Below the pieces are notes generated by a model, which had not been told where the DNA came from, ran no database searches, and saw only the letters and a program-made list of their open reading frames with translations. The position numbers and the translations under genes were made by a program. Below are positions 43,583 through 52,423 of a stretch of DNA of 64,000 nt, piece by piece; the first letter of the stretch is position 1, and each line of letters begins with the position of its first letter. The DNA comes from Mucilaginibacter oryzae (GTDB lineage: Bacteria; Bacteroidota; Bacteroidia; Sphingobacteriales; Sphingobacteriaceae), in assembly GCF_003148845.1 (NCBI RefSeq), contig NZ_QGHA01000005.1, positions 428,795-492,794 of the forward strand, read 5' to 3'.

Positions 43583-43735
43583 GGATTATACCGATTGATT
43601 TAGGATTACGCCGATTCAAGTGTCGGGTAGATTGTTTTGATCAACAACTTAAATGGCGTAGACTCAAATCTGCGGCATCCTTGTTTTCATAATTTCAATA
43701 AAATCGGTGCAATCAATTCTCAATCGGTGTAATCC
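43583..43735. repeat. Intergenic inverted repeat with CCGATT words
   Basis: Arms 43583-43616 and 43702-43735 match in 26 of 34 positions. Both contain GGATTA(T/C)ACCGATTGA and CCGATT, so each arm is itself a diverged tandem of GATTACACCGATT. The left arm begins six bases after the ligase stop. Confidence 0.75.
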
Positions 43736-43747
43736 AAAAGAAAATAC

Positions 43748-43755
43748 TAAATTTG
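43748..43755 (+). promoter_or_regulatory. TAnnTTTG -7 element close to the DUF763 start
   Basis: TAAATTTG ends five bases before the ATG at 43761. A leaderless transcript is implied. Confidence 0.45.
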
Positions 43756-43760
43756 TTAGT

Positions 43761-44963
43761 ATGAAGCGATCCGGCAGTGCTGACTTACCTTTACACTATG
43801 GCTCCGTACCCCAATGGCTTGCCGAACGGATGGCTAAGCTTGGCCTCGCCGTGGTGGAATCCATTATAATGGATTATGGTAAGGAAGAGGTACTTACCCG
43901 CCTGAGCGATCCCTTCTGGTTTCAAAGCCTTGGCGCGGTGATGGGGATGGATTGGCATTCATCGGGCATTACAACTTCGGTGATGGGTGCTTTAAAAAAA
44001 GCCATCAACCCGCACAGCAAAGCGTTAGGCATTTATATTTGCGGCGGCAAAGGCAAGCATTCTACGCAAACACCTGCCGAATTACTTAAAGTTGGCGAAA
44101 CTACCGGACTTGATGCCAATTACCTGGTTAAATGCAGTAAGCTGAGCGCTAAGGTTGATAATACCGCCATCCAGGATGGTTTCCAGCTGTACACCCATAA
44201 TTTTATTTTAAGCGATACCGGCAAATGGGCCGTTGTACAACAGGGTATGAGCGATGCCAGCCGCACAGCCCGCCGTTACCATTGGCATTCGGAACAACTG
44301 AATTCTTTTGTTGATGACCCGCATACTTTTATTTATGGGAAGAACAGCGGCTATATCCTCAACCTGACGGATAAGCATGCCGATACTTCGCGTGCGGGTG
44401 TGATGCAGATAGCGGCCGAAAATCCGGCGACAATGATCAATGAAATCAATAAACTGGTAATGCCGGCTCATCACGAAGTACACACCAAAGATGTTGATTT
44501 GAAGCGCCTGGGAGCGGTGCTTTGGCTGGCGCATGAAAAACAGCCAAAGGATTTTGAAGAGCTTTTGCTATTGCAGGGTCTGGGGCCGCGCACCTTACAA
44601 TCGCTGGCTTTGGTTAGCGAGGTAATTCATGGTACGCCATCACGGTTTAAAGACCCCGCCCGGTTTTCATTTGCCCATGGCGGTAAGGACGGCGCGCCTT
44701 TCCCTGTACCTACCAAAGTTTATGATGAAACGCTGGGCGTTTTGCAAAATGCCATTCACAGGGCAAAACTGGGTAACAGTGATAAAAATGAAGCTATTAA
44801 ACGCCTTTCAAAAATAGCGGAGAACGCCGAAAAGGACTTTACGCCCAATGCCAATTTTGATAAAGTGATTGAACAGGAACGAAACGACTCCTGGAAATAC
44901 GGAGGGCGTACAGTGTTTGGTAAAGCTAAACCACCGGCCGAGCCGCAACTGAAATTATTTTAA
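43761..44963 (+). CDS. DUF763 domain-containing protein
   Basis: 400 residues. It begins KRSGSADLPLHYGSVPQWLAERM, the hallmark start of DUF763, and later has GGKGKHSTQTPAEL and the DNFILSD-like HNFILSDTGKWAVVQQGM. There is no signal peptide. A helix-hairpin-helix-like LLLLQGLGPRTLQSLALVSEVIHG near 285 suggests DNA contact. The function is unknown, although DUF763 is widespread in archaea and bacteria; a nucleic-acid role is inferred from the hairpin segment only. Confidence 0.88.
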   Translation: MKRSGSADLPLHYGSVPQWLAERMAKLGLAVVESIIMDYGKEEVLTRLSDPFWFQSLGAVMGMDWHSSGITTSVMGALKKAINPHSKALGIYICGGKGKHSTQTPAELLKVGETTGLDANYLVKCSKLSAKVDNTAIQDGFQLYTHNFILSDTGKWAVVQQGMSDASRTARRYHWHSEQLNSFVDDPHTFIYGKNSGYILNLTDKHADTSRAGVMQIAAENPATMINEINKLVMPAHHEVHTKDVDLKRLGAVLWLAHEKQPKDFEELLLLQGLGPRTLQSLALVSEVIHGTPSRFKDPARFSFAHGGKDGAPFPVPTKVYDETLGVLQNAIHRAKLGNSDKNEAIKRLSKIAENAEKDFTPNANFDKVIEQERNDSWKYGGRTVFGKAKPPAEPQLKLF

Positions 44964-45030
44964 GGTGCTGATCAGTTGTAACACCACGCTGTCACGGGTT
45001 TCCAACCCACGGCGGTAGCGTAGAAGCGTT

Positions 45031-45564
45031 TTATTTCAAAGTGCTACTGATCAACTTAGCCGAATCTAAATGTGCCTGTAAACCCGGCAACATCTTTTTC
45101 GCAAAATCAGCCACGGCAGTGTTGCGTTTATCGTCGGTTACGGTTTTATAAAGTGCTATCTGATCGGTATGATCTTCAATAACCATTTGAATATAAGCCT
45201 TATCAAATGCGCCTGCTTTTTTAACCTCCAAATCTTTGATCTGTTGCCCGTGGATCGGTGTAATGGCGATGGAGTCCTTTACTGCGTTATCTATCCTGAG
45301 TTTCTTAAAATCATCGGCAAGCATCGTATGGTCGTCTATCATGAGTTTGGCAAACTGGATAACGCGTTGGTTTTTAGAGTTGGCTATTGCCAATCCGGAT
45401 GCTTTTACCGAAGCGATGCTTGATTCTTCGCCGCTTTTAATAAAGTTTACCGAAGTATCGTCGGCCTGTTTGGTATTGTAATTGTTTGCCCGGCGGTTAC
45501 TCTCGCAAGCCTGCAAAACACCCAAAAGGGCCAGGCAAATAAGTAGATAGGATGATCGGCGCAT
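45031..45564 (-). CDS. DUF4142 family lipoprotein
   Basis: 177 residues: lipoprotein signal with VLQAC at about 20, a polar linker, then an all-helical DUF4142 domain. The domain shows NQRVIQFAKLMIDDHTMLADDFKKL, and DHTDQIALYKTVTDDKRNTAVADFAKKMLPGLQAHLDSAK. The HxxL pattern resembles ferritin-like helices. Function is unproven; such proteins are often stress-induced. Confidence 0.88.
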   Translation of the reverse strand: MRRSSYLLICLALLGVLQACESNRRANNYNTKQADDTSVNFIKSGEESSIASVKASGLAIANSKNQRVIQFAKLMIDDHTMLADDFKKLRIDNAVKDSIAITPIHGQQIKDLEVKKAGAFDKAYIQMVIEDHTDQIALYKTVTDDKRNTAVADFAKKMLPGLQAHLDSAKLISSTLK

Positions 45565-45678
45565 GGTAGTAGTATTTATTATACAAGTTAAACAAAAAAA
45601 TATGGTTGTAGTTTGGTTTGGCCTATATCACAGGTAAATCGCTTGTAAAATAGAGTTGCAATTACTTACGCGAAAAAG

Positions 45679-45719
45679 CCTCACCCCAGCCCTCTCCTTT
45701 GGAGAGGGCTGGGGTGAGG
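45679..45719. repeat. Perfect 19-bp palindrome (CCTCACCCCAGCCCTCTCC)
   Basis: Arms 45679-45697 and 45701-45719 pair perfectly around a TTT loop, making a very stable hairpin. The sequence belongs to a GC-rich repeat type seen again in decayed form near 63498 and loosely at 32615-32705. Confidence 0.85.
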
Positions 45720-45806
45720 TCTCTTAAAGGCTACACTCTGGATGTCTTTTAAATTCGATTTACCTGCCTATATCACCATCTTTTACGCTAAGCCGTGGGG
45801 CAATGT

Positions 45807-45814
45807 TATCTTTG
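45807..45814 (+). promoter_or_regulatory. TAnnTTTG -7 element close to the helicase start
   Basis: TATCTTTG ends four bases before the ATG at 45819. If used, the mRNA would be leaderless. Confidence 0.45.
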
Positions 45815-45818
45815 CCGA

Positions 45819-47729
45819 ATGGATTATTTTGAAAAACTGCTCGCCCTGTTGCAAACCGAACAGGACGAAGACAGGCAGGCGTACCTCAAACAAACGGAAA
45901 CATCATCAAATGCCGAACGCCGGGCGGCCGGGCTTACCTGGTACCCGGTAGCTATCAGGGGAAGCGAAATTGGCCGTGGTGATTATTTAACCGTGGAGGT
46001 TGAGCGCCCGTCACACCAGGATGTTGCACACCAGTTCAGGTTCGGGGCTTCGGCGGCGCTATTTTCAAACCACGATCCCAAAGCCGACCGTATTAACGGC
46101 ACCGTAGCCTACCAGGGTGGCGACCGCCTCAAACTTACCCTAAACACCGACGAACTCCCCGACTGGACCCGTCACGGCAAATTAGGCATCGACCTGTTAT
46201 TTGATGATAACAGCTACGATGAAATGCGTAAAGCGCTCAAAGCCGCCGCGAAACTCATCGACGATCAAAAACAAGGGGCTTTAGCACGTGTCCTCACGGG
46301 CAAACAATCGCCGGTTTTCACGTCCGAAATAAAACACTACCCGATAAATAATCTCAACGCGTCGCAGCAGGAGGCAGTTAACAAGATCATCGACGCGCAA
46401 CAACTTGCCATAGTACACGGCCCGCCGGGCACTGGTAAAACAACCACATTGGTTCAGGCTATCAAAGCCCTCATCAAACAAAATGGCCAGCAAATCCTGG
46501 TAACGGCGCCCAGCAATACCGCCGTAGATTTATTAAGCGAGAAACTAAGTCTTGAGGGCCTAAACGTACTGAGGATAGGTAACCCGGCAAGGGTATCGGA
46601 AAGGCTGATGGCTTTAACCTTAGATAGTAAGATCAGCGCCCATGCAGACATGAAGGAGATCAAAAAGCTGAAAAAGCAGGCCTCCGAATACAAAAACATG
46701 GCGCACAAATACAAGCGCAACTTTGGCAAAGCGGAACGCGACCAACGTAAAGCCCTGTTCGATGCCGCGCACCAGCTGATTAAAGAGGTTGATAAAACAG
46801 AACAGTTTATTACAGACGACCTGCTCAACAAAGCCCAGGTGGTTACCGCAACTTTAGTAGGGGCTAATCACTACACTATCCGCGACCGGAAATTCCACAC
46901 TGTTATCATTGATGAGGCCGGGCAATCGCTCGAGTCGGCCTGCTGGATCCCGGTACTGAAAGCGGAAAAGCTGATCCTTGCCGGCGATCATTTGCAGCTT
47001 CCGCCCACCATCAAATCGCAACAGGCGGCTAAAGATGGGCTAAGTATTACCCTGCTCGAAAAATGCGCAGCTTTATACCCCGAGGCCGTTGTTTTGCTGG
47101 ATGAACAGTACAGGATGAATGAAGCTATTATGGGCTTTTCGTCCAAAGAGTTTTATGAGAGCAGGTTGAAAGCAAACCAATTGGTGGCAAACCGGTTATT
47201 GTTCCCGGGCGATATACCGGTGAGCTTTATTGATACCGCGGGAAGCGGCTTCGATGAAAAGCAGGAAGGTACCAGTACCGCCAATCCAGAGGAAGCGGCA
47301 TTTCTGTTCAGGCATCTGCGTAAACTAACCGGTGAATTGAAAGATCATTACACATCAGAAGATTTCCCGACCATAGCGGTGATATCCCCCTATAAGGAGC
47401 AGATCAGGATCATGAACCAGCTATTGATTGATTCGCCTGAACTGTTGCCTTATGCGGGCAAAATTTCTGTCAATACCATAGACAGCTTCCAGGGCCAGGA
47501 ACGGGATGTGGTTTACATTAGTCTTACGCGCAGCAATGCCGATGGCGAGATTGGTTTTTTGAGTGATATCCGCAGGATGAACGTAGCCATGACCCGTGCG
47601 CGCAAAAAACTGGTAGTTATTGGCGATAGCTCCACCCTTGCCTATTCGTCATTTTATGCCGACATGATAGGTTATACTGAGCAGCTAAACGGTTATCAAA
47701 GTGTTTGGGATTATGCCGGTGATGATTAA
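45819..47729 (+). CDS. SF1 (Upf1/IGHMBP2-like) helicase
   Basis: 636 residues from the ATG at 45819. Motifs in order: Walker A GPPGTGKTTT near 200, ITAPSNTAVD-like LVTAPSNTAVDLL, DEAG (IIDEAGQSLES) near 363, LAGDHLQLPP, EQYRMNEAI, and VNTIDSFQGQERDVVYISLTRSN with MNVAMTRARKKLVV. This is a Upf1-like 5'-3' helicase of the AAA_11/AAA_12 class, acting on RNA or DNA. An N-terminal beta-barrel-like region (about 1-170) precedes the core. There is no nuclease domain and no defence-system neighbour. Confidence 0.9.
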   Translation: MDYFEKLLALLQTEQDEDRQAYLKQTETSSNAERRAAGLTWYPVAIRGSEIGRGDYLTVEVERPSHQDVAHQFRFGASAALFSNHDPKADRINGTVAYQGGDRLKLTLNTDELPDWTRHGKLGIDLLFDDNSYDEMRKALKAAAKLIDDQKQGALARVLTGKQSPVFTSEIKHYPINNLNASQQEAVNKIIDAQQLAIVHGPPGTGKTTTLVQAIKALIKQNGQQILVTAPSNTAVDLLSEKLSLEGLNVLRIGNPARVSERLMALTLDSKISAHADMKEIKKLKKQASEYKNMAHKYKRNFGKAERDQRKALFDAAHQLIKEVDKTEQFITDDLLNKAQVVTATLVGANHYTIRDRKFHTVIIDEAGQSLESACWIPVLKAEKLILAGDHLQLPPTIKSQQAAKDGLSITLLEKCAALYPEAVVLLDEQYRMNEAIMGFSSKEFYESRLKANQLVANRLLFPGDIPVSFIDTAGSGFDEKQEGTSTANPEEAAFLFRHLRKLTGELKDHYTSEDFPTIAVISPYKEQIRIMNQLLIDSPELLPYAGKISVNTIDSFQGQERDVVYISLTRSNADGEIGFLSDIRRMNVAMTRARKKLVVIGDSSTLAYSSFYADMIGYTEQLNGYQSVWDYAGDD

Positions 47730-47792
47730 GCTGAGATATGATCGTCATAAGCTATTACAAATTGATGATAGAGTCATCCGTTAAATAAAAGG

Positions 47793-47800
47793 TAAATTTG
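47793..47800 (+). promoter_or_regulatory. TAnnTTTG -7 element upstream of the LLM oxidoreductase gene
   Basis: TAAATTTG lies 38 bases before the ATG at 47839 and would give a leader of about 32 bases. Confidence 0.4.
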
Positions 47801-47838
47801 AAAAATGCCCGGCTACTGGCCGACAATACTATCAACAT

Positions 47839-48876
47839 ATGGAATTAGGAATAAGCACCTTCGGCGAGGTACATCCGGATGGTAAAAGCGGCGGTGCCGT
47901 AAATGCCCACAAGCGGGTACAGGAATTATTGGAAGAAGTAAAACTGGCTGATGAAGTTGGCCTTGATGTTTATGCCTTCGGCGAACACCACCGGCCGGAC
48001 TTTGTGGTTTCCGCTCCGGAAATCATGATCTCGGCCGCAGCTGCTATCACCAAAAACATCCGCTTATCAAGTTCGGTTACCGTACTCAGCTCTGCCGACC
48101 CGGTACGCACATTTCAAAACTTCGCCACTGCCGACCTCGTTTCCAATGGCCGTGTGGAGATGATTGCCGGTCGTGGTTCATTTATCGAATCGTTTCCATT
48201 GTTTGGTTTCGATCTGGATGATTACGATGAGCTTTTTACCGAAAAACTGGAACTGTTTTTACAGATCAACAAGCAGGAAATTGTTTCGTGGAAAGGAAAC
48301 CTGCGCGCGCCTTTACGTAACCAGGGCGTATACCCACGTCCGCTGCAAAAGGAAATACCCGTTTGGATAGGCGTTGGCGGCACACCTGCCTCCGCGAAGC
48401 GCGCCGGAACCTTAGGCCTTCCCATGATTATCGCTATTTTAGGCAGCGCGCCAAAACATTTTGTAACTTTTGTTGAACTCTACCGCGAATCGGCAGCTAA
48501 AGCCGGGCACGACGTAAGCAAGCTTCAACTGGGTATCAGTTCCCAGTTTTATTTAGCCGAAAACCAGCAACAGGCGGCAGATGAATTTTACCCAAGCTAC
48601 GAAGCGCTCATGACCCGCGTTGGCCGCGACAGGGGCTGGTCGCCCATGACGAGGGATCAGTTTGAATACCTCCGCGATTTCGGTCCGCTGGTTGTTGGCG
48701 ATCCAAACCATGCGGTAGACAAGATTATGGCACAATACGAGCTTTTTGGCAATACCCGGTTTATGGCGCAATTGGTTACCGGCCATACTCCCCACAAGGA
48801 TATTTTAAAAGCTATAGAAATTTATGGAACCCGGGTAGCGCCGGTTGTGCGTAGGGAAACAGGTGCAAGGGCCTAA
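47839..48876 (+). CDS. LLM-class flavin-dependent oxidoreductase
   Basis: 345 residues of the bacterial luciferase-like fold (TIM barrel). EVGLDVYAFGEHHRPDFVVSAPEIM near 37-61 and DLVSNGRVEMIAGRGSFIESFPLFGF are typical. It uses FMNH2 or F420-type flavin; the substrate is unknown. Its stop overlaps the stop of the convergent hydrolase gene by four bases (48873-48876). Confidence 0.9.
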   Translation: MELGISTFGEVHPDGKSGGAVNAHKRVQELLEEVKLADEVGLDVYAFGEHHRPDFVVSAPEIMISAAAAITKNIRLSSSVTVLSSADPVRTFQNFATADLVSNGRVEMIAGRGSFIESFPLFGFDLDDYDELFTEKLELFLQINKQEIVSWKGNLRAPLRNQGVYPRPLQKEIPVWIGVGGTPASAKRAGTLGLPMIIAILGSAPKHFVTFVELYRESAAKAGHDVSKLQLGISSQFYLAENQQQAADEFYPSYEALMTRVGRDRGWSPMTRDQFEYLRDFGPLVVGDPNHAVDKIMAQYELFGNTRFMAQLVTGHTPHKDILKAIEIYGTRVAPVVRRETGARA

Positions 48877-49661
48877 GCTTTTGCACCTGTTAAAAATTCC
48901 TCAATAATAGTTATCGCAGGATAATTTCCGCCGGCAGTCTCTTCTACTTCGCCAATATAATCGCCATGCCCGGCAGGCAATATACATAACTGCGCGTTTG
49001 GCAACGTTCGATATAATTCGAGGGAATGCTCAGGGGTAATCACATCTTTATCACCGGCTATCACCAGGGCGGGCATGGTAATGGAGCGGATAGCATCATC
49101 GCTCCAATCCTCAAAAGCCAGCATCCGGTCACGGTCGCGGGCATGCATCGTTTCCAAAGCTGCCTGATCATTGTTGATAGCCAGGAAAGCATCCTTTAAA
49201 GGTTGGGGCATATTGTCCAAGCTGGCATTCGGCATAAAATCCCAAAAGCCGGGTATAAATCCGTTGCGCTTATAAAACGACGAAGCGATCACAATTTTAT
49301 GAACCAGTTGAGGGTGCCTGATAGCCAGTTGCATCGCAGTATTACCACCATTACTAAAACCCATAACATCGGCCTGCCCAATACCAATGCTTTTTAACAG
49401 CGCGGCAACATCATCGGCATCCTGTTCAAAAGAAGTAGGCACTCCCCTGTCGGGTGTACGGCCATGCGCCTGCAGGTCGACTGCTATTACCTGGTGATTT
49501 TGAGCCAACAGGTGCAGCACCCTGCCAAAGGTAACATACATATCAGAGCCACCTCCATGAATCAATACCAGCGGGAAGCCTGCGCCATGAATTTCATAAT
49601 ACATTGTAAGGCCGTTAACTACGGCGTAATTACCGGCAGCATTTGTTTGTGTCATATCCAT
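48873..49661 (-). CDS. Alpha/beta-hydrolase
   Basis: 262 residues. The nucleophile serine lies in VMGFSNGGNTA (near 101), the oxyanion region in LIHGGGSDM, a candidate Asp in VIAGDKDVITPE, and the His in LPAGHGDYI near 238. The substrate is unknown. The start may be 49661 or the ATG two codons later. It ends inside the stop of the LLM gene. Confidence 0.88.
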   Translation of the reverse strand: MDMTQTNAAGNYAVVNGLTMYYEIHGAGFPLVLIHGGGSDMYVTFGRVLHLLAQNHQVIAVDLQAHGRTPDRGVPTSFEQDADDVAALLKSIGIGQADVMGFSNGGNTAMQLAIRHPQLVHKIVIASSFYKRNGFIPGFWDFMPNASLDNMPQPLKDAFLAINNDQAALETMHARDRDRMLAFEDWSDDAIRSITMPALVIAGDKDVITPEHSLELYRTLPNAQLCILPAGHGDYIGEVEETAGGNYPAITIIEEFLTGAKA

Positions 49662-49748
49662 AGGTTTTTATTTCAATACAAACTTAATGGTATGAAGATA
49701 AGGTTCCCGGCGGTGATTGCGACAAATTGAGGTATAAAAAGATTATAG

Positions 49749-51500
49749 CTATTGTGCCATGGCTGTAACAGCCTGCAGATACCATGCGGCATGGGGTAGC
49801 CACTGCTCTGTCCACCGCCACTCGTTGCCATCATCCTTCATTTTAAAATCGATGCCGCTGCCATCCGCGTTTTTCCCGGTGATCCCGTTAGAAATGCCGC
49901 CTTTACCCGAGCCATGACCAAAATTGGAACTCATGTACGGAACATTATTTTTGCCAAACCGGTACATAAAACACATCTGGTAAGGGTTACAGCCTAAAAT
50001 CCAGGCCACCTGGTGCGATGCATATTGGGCCAGTTCCTTTTTTACCCCCCATCCGCCTTTTTCCGGATAAACCAACCTGCCCCCTACCAAAGCCGCTGTA
50101 GCCAGCGAAGCCAGGCGGGCATTTTCGCCCTGCCACCACCAACCGGTTTCATTTTCATGAGGAATAAAGAAACCATCCTTTACCGCGCCTTTAAACTTAA
50201 ACGACTGGCGCGCATAGCCAAAAGGGTTATCTACATTGGCTGTAACGTTCAGGTTATAATCCAAAGCTTTTTTAATGGTTGATAAAGCCGTTGCTCGTTT
50301 GTCGCTTTCTTTTTCTTTATCTAAATATCGGGCTAAAGCAACAATGGGCATCCCGGCATCTGATGCGTGCCAAAAAGGTCTGTCGGCATCATCGGCTATA
50401 AAATGACCGGCCGGACTCATTCTTTTAACGAGGTTTTGCGCACGTTTACGGGCCTCCTCGCGATAAAACGTACTGTCTGTGGCTATCCATAGCTCGGTGG
50501 CCGCCATCAGGGCGCAGTAATCGTCGATTATATTTTCCTTGCCATTGTCATCATATTTGGTATTGTTTACCAACAGATGAGCGAAAGCGCGTTTTGCCGC
50601 GTCAAGATATTCGGCAGATTTAAAATCACCATCTTTTTTTAATTGTGAGATACGGGCAAGCGACGCTATGGCCATGCCTCCGCCTTCGCGAAAGGCTGCC
50701 TGGTATTCATCCGTGGTAACGCTGTTGGCCTTTAACCCCACCACGCGGCGGGCCTTAGGGTCTTTATTAAAATAGCTGAATACGATCATGTAAAAATAAT
50801 CGTCTTTTGACAGGGCCCGCATCATATAATCAGCCCCCCACAGGGCTTCGTTTACCATACCATCATAAACCTGCAATTTATTCAATAATCCCGGCGCGGT
50901 TTCAACCGTGTTGATCATTGACCAGGTGACCAGCGGGATTTGCTGCGGCGACATAAAGTTGGCATAAGCCAGATGCGAAAAATATTTACTTACATCGCCA
51001 GATGCATCGCACCAGCCGCCACGTAAATCAACCGTCTTATCACTGCCGTAAAGCCGCACAGCCGAATCGGCCTTCCACTCGGAAGGGGTATTGGCCCGCT
51101 GCCTCTTATAGTAGCTCAATACCGACGGAATGGTGGTAACGGCCAACGCATTATCTTTTATTTCAAACCAATCGGATACCGATTTGCCAATTGCTATCCT
51201 GTATTTGCCATCTATTTTAAAAACCGAAAAATCGGCCTGGTAAAAGCTGGCACCTTTTGCCCATTCTTCAACATGTAATACTGCGCTTAGCTTTCCTGTA
51301 AAAAGCGCCTTACCTGCTGCATTTTGCAATTGGAAAGTTGTGCTGGAGTTAAACTTAGCATCGTTTCGAACAACAATAGTTTTGACTCCGCGAGCATCAT
51401 AAGCTACCTGGTTCATATAAAAAACAGGATCGGCTTTGCAAAGGCAGCAAAATAGGACAAAGAAAATTGAAAGGATAATTTGACGTGTTAACAGGTTCAT
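49749..51500 (-). CDS. Glycoside hydrolase family 9-type endoglucanase-like protein
   Basis: 583 residues with a signal peptide (KADP). Residues about 25-115 form a CelD-type Ig-like domain; the catalytic alpha-barrel follows. GGWCDASGD near 160 corresponds to the GGWYDAGD block holding the catalytic Asp base. The C-terminal RWTEQWLPHAAWYL probably supplies the acid Glu. LGCNPYQMCFMYRFGKN is the conserved family stretch LGRNPxxxSYVTGxG in altered form. It likely cleaves beta-1,4-linked glucans or related oligosaccharides in the periplasm. It is transcribed alone, with no SusCD pair nearby. Confidence 0.85.
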   Translation of the reverse strand: MNLLTRQIILSIFFVLFCCLCKADPVFYMNQVAYDARGVKTIVVRNDAKFNSSTTFQLQNAAGKALFTGKLSAVLHVEEWAKGASFYQADFSVFKIDGKYRIAIGKSVSDWFEIKDNALAVTTIPSVLSYYKRQRANTPSEWKADSAVRLYGSDKTVDLRGGWCDASGDVSKYFSHLAYANFMSPQQIPLVTWSMINTVETAPGLLNKLQVYDGMVNEALWGADYMMRALSKDDYFYMIVFSYFNKDPKARRVVGLKANSVTTDEYQAAFREGGGMAIASLARISQLKKDGDFKSAEYLDAAKRAFAHLLVNNTKYDDNGKENIIDDYCALMAATELWIATDSTFYREEARKRAQNLVKRMSPAGHFIADDADRPFWHASDAGMPIVALARYLDKEKESDKRATALSTIKKALDYNLNVTANVDNPFGYARQSFKFKGAVKDGFFIPHENETGWWWQGENARLASLATAALVGGRLVYPEKGGWGVKKELAQYASHQVAWILGCNPYQMCFMYRFGKNNVPYMSSNFGHGSGKGGISNGITGKNADGSGIDFKMKDDGNEWRWTEQWLPHAAWYLQAVTAMAQ

Positions 51501-51707
51501 GTAAATGCGGTTTAAATGGCAATGCCGAATGGGCGCAATTTACAGCATTTATAAACCCTGCGTTATTGACGTGCTGAAAACCTGCCCCTAATTTACCACT
51601 ACAAAAGCTATTTGCCGCTGGTTACGCTGTATCAAACCTGCGCCAGTAATATTTAGCATATAAAAACAATCTGATACCACTTCTCTTTATTACCCATTTT
51701 ATTTAAG

Positions 51708-51838
51708 TAACTTTGAAGCTAATGAGAATCAGCTGCGGCTCGTCTTCATAAAACACAGTCGAAACATTTAAGGAGATTCATATCCTCCTGAACTTAATAA
51801 CCTAAAGGCCCTTGTATGAAAAACTGCAAGGGCCTTTG
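51708..51838 (+). ncRNA. Candidate small RNA or attenuated leader
   Basis: A TAACTTTG -7 element at 51708-51715 and a strong terminator hairpin at 51805-51838 (stem AAGGCCCTTG/CAAGGGCCTT, then TTTGCTTTT) bracket about 115 bases. The middle contains an AGGAG...CTCCT hairpin near 51770-51787. No upstream plus-strand gene needs this terminator, since the neighbours are divergent. Either a small RNA is made here, or it is a 5' leader that controls the ORF at 51855 by attenuation. A 9-codon ORF at 51722 could be a leader peptide. No known riboswitch is recognised. Confidence 0.45.
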
Positions 51839-51854
51839 CTTTTACAAAAAAATC

Positions 51855-52196
51855 ATGGACGAAAGAAGTTATTTAGCCACCTGGCAAAAGTATGTGCCGG
51901 TTATCCGCCTGCACATTAAAAGGAGCATTACAGAAGATCAACAGTTTAAGTTAAACATTACCGATTTTGAATCGGCCGGCGATAAAGGAAAATCTGGCTA
52001 CATGTTTAATATTAATATTGAAGATGGTAAGGCAACCAACAAAATCAGCACATCGGCCGTTGCGCGCGATTTGTATGAGTTATTGAAAGCCGATGAAGTG
52101 ATCAGGGGGATGCTTAAAGATAAAAACGTAAAGATAAGCGTTGGCAAATCATTCATTCTTAATATCAAAACCACGCATCTATCTTCGTACAGGTAG
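51855..52196 (+). CDS. Small hypothetical protein
   Basis: 113 residues from the ATG at 51855; the frame's earlier ATG at 51816 falls in the loop of the terminator hairpin and is rejected. It is cytosolic, with SYLATWQKYVPVIRLHIKRSI at the start and a later KNVKISVGKSFILNIKT, a beta-strand-rich pattern. I recognise no family. It lies downstream of the candidate leader RNA. Confidence 0.7.
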   Translation: MDERSYLATWQKYVPVIRLHIKRSITEDQQFKLNITDFESAGDKGKSGYMFNINIEDGKATNKISTSAVARDLYELLKADEVIRGMLKDKNVKISVGKSFILNIKTTHLSSYR

Positions 52197-52247
52197 GCAA
52201 TTGTAATGGCATAAAAAGGAAATAGCCATTAATTGGTTATTTATCTG

Positions 52248-52276
52248 CCGCGGGTTTAGTGCGGCGTAACCCGTGG
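52248..52276. repeat. Dispersed palindrome, second copy of the CCGCGGGTT element
   Basis: Shares CCGCGGGTTTAG and GTAACCCG with 39574-39602. It differs at four bases, so one stem pair becomes G-U. Confidence 0.75.
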
Positions 52277-52363
52277 TTGGCCATTACTTAAGTTTATAAC
52301 TTAAATCCCACTCGGGTCAGAGACCCGAACTATTTTACACCAGTTTAGCGCAGGAAATGCTTT

Positions 52364-52411
52364 AAAATGAAAGGTTCTGCTTTCCCTTGGGAACACAGAC
52401 CTTTTCATTTT
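52364..52411 (-). terminator. Terminator after the GH20 gene
   Basis: On the minus strand a stem AAAATGAAAAGGTCTG with its partner (52411-52396 with 52379-52364), broken by a single offset, ends in T-rich sequence. Confidence 0.65.
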
Positions 52412-52423
52412 TACAACAATGTA

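Noticed and set aside
45819..47729. The SF1 helicase as part of a phage-defence system
   Set aside because: No nuclease, methylase or other defence partner adjoins; neighbours are unrelated metabolic genes.
51816..51854. Upstream start of the 113-residue ORF
   Set aside because: The ATG at 51816 is in the loop of a strong terminator hairpin; 51855 begins right after it.
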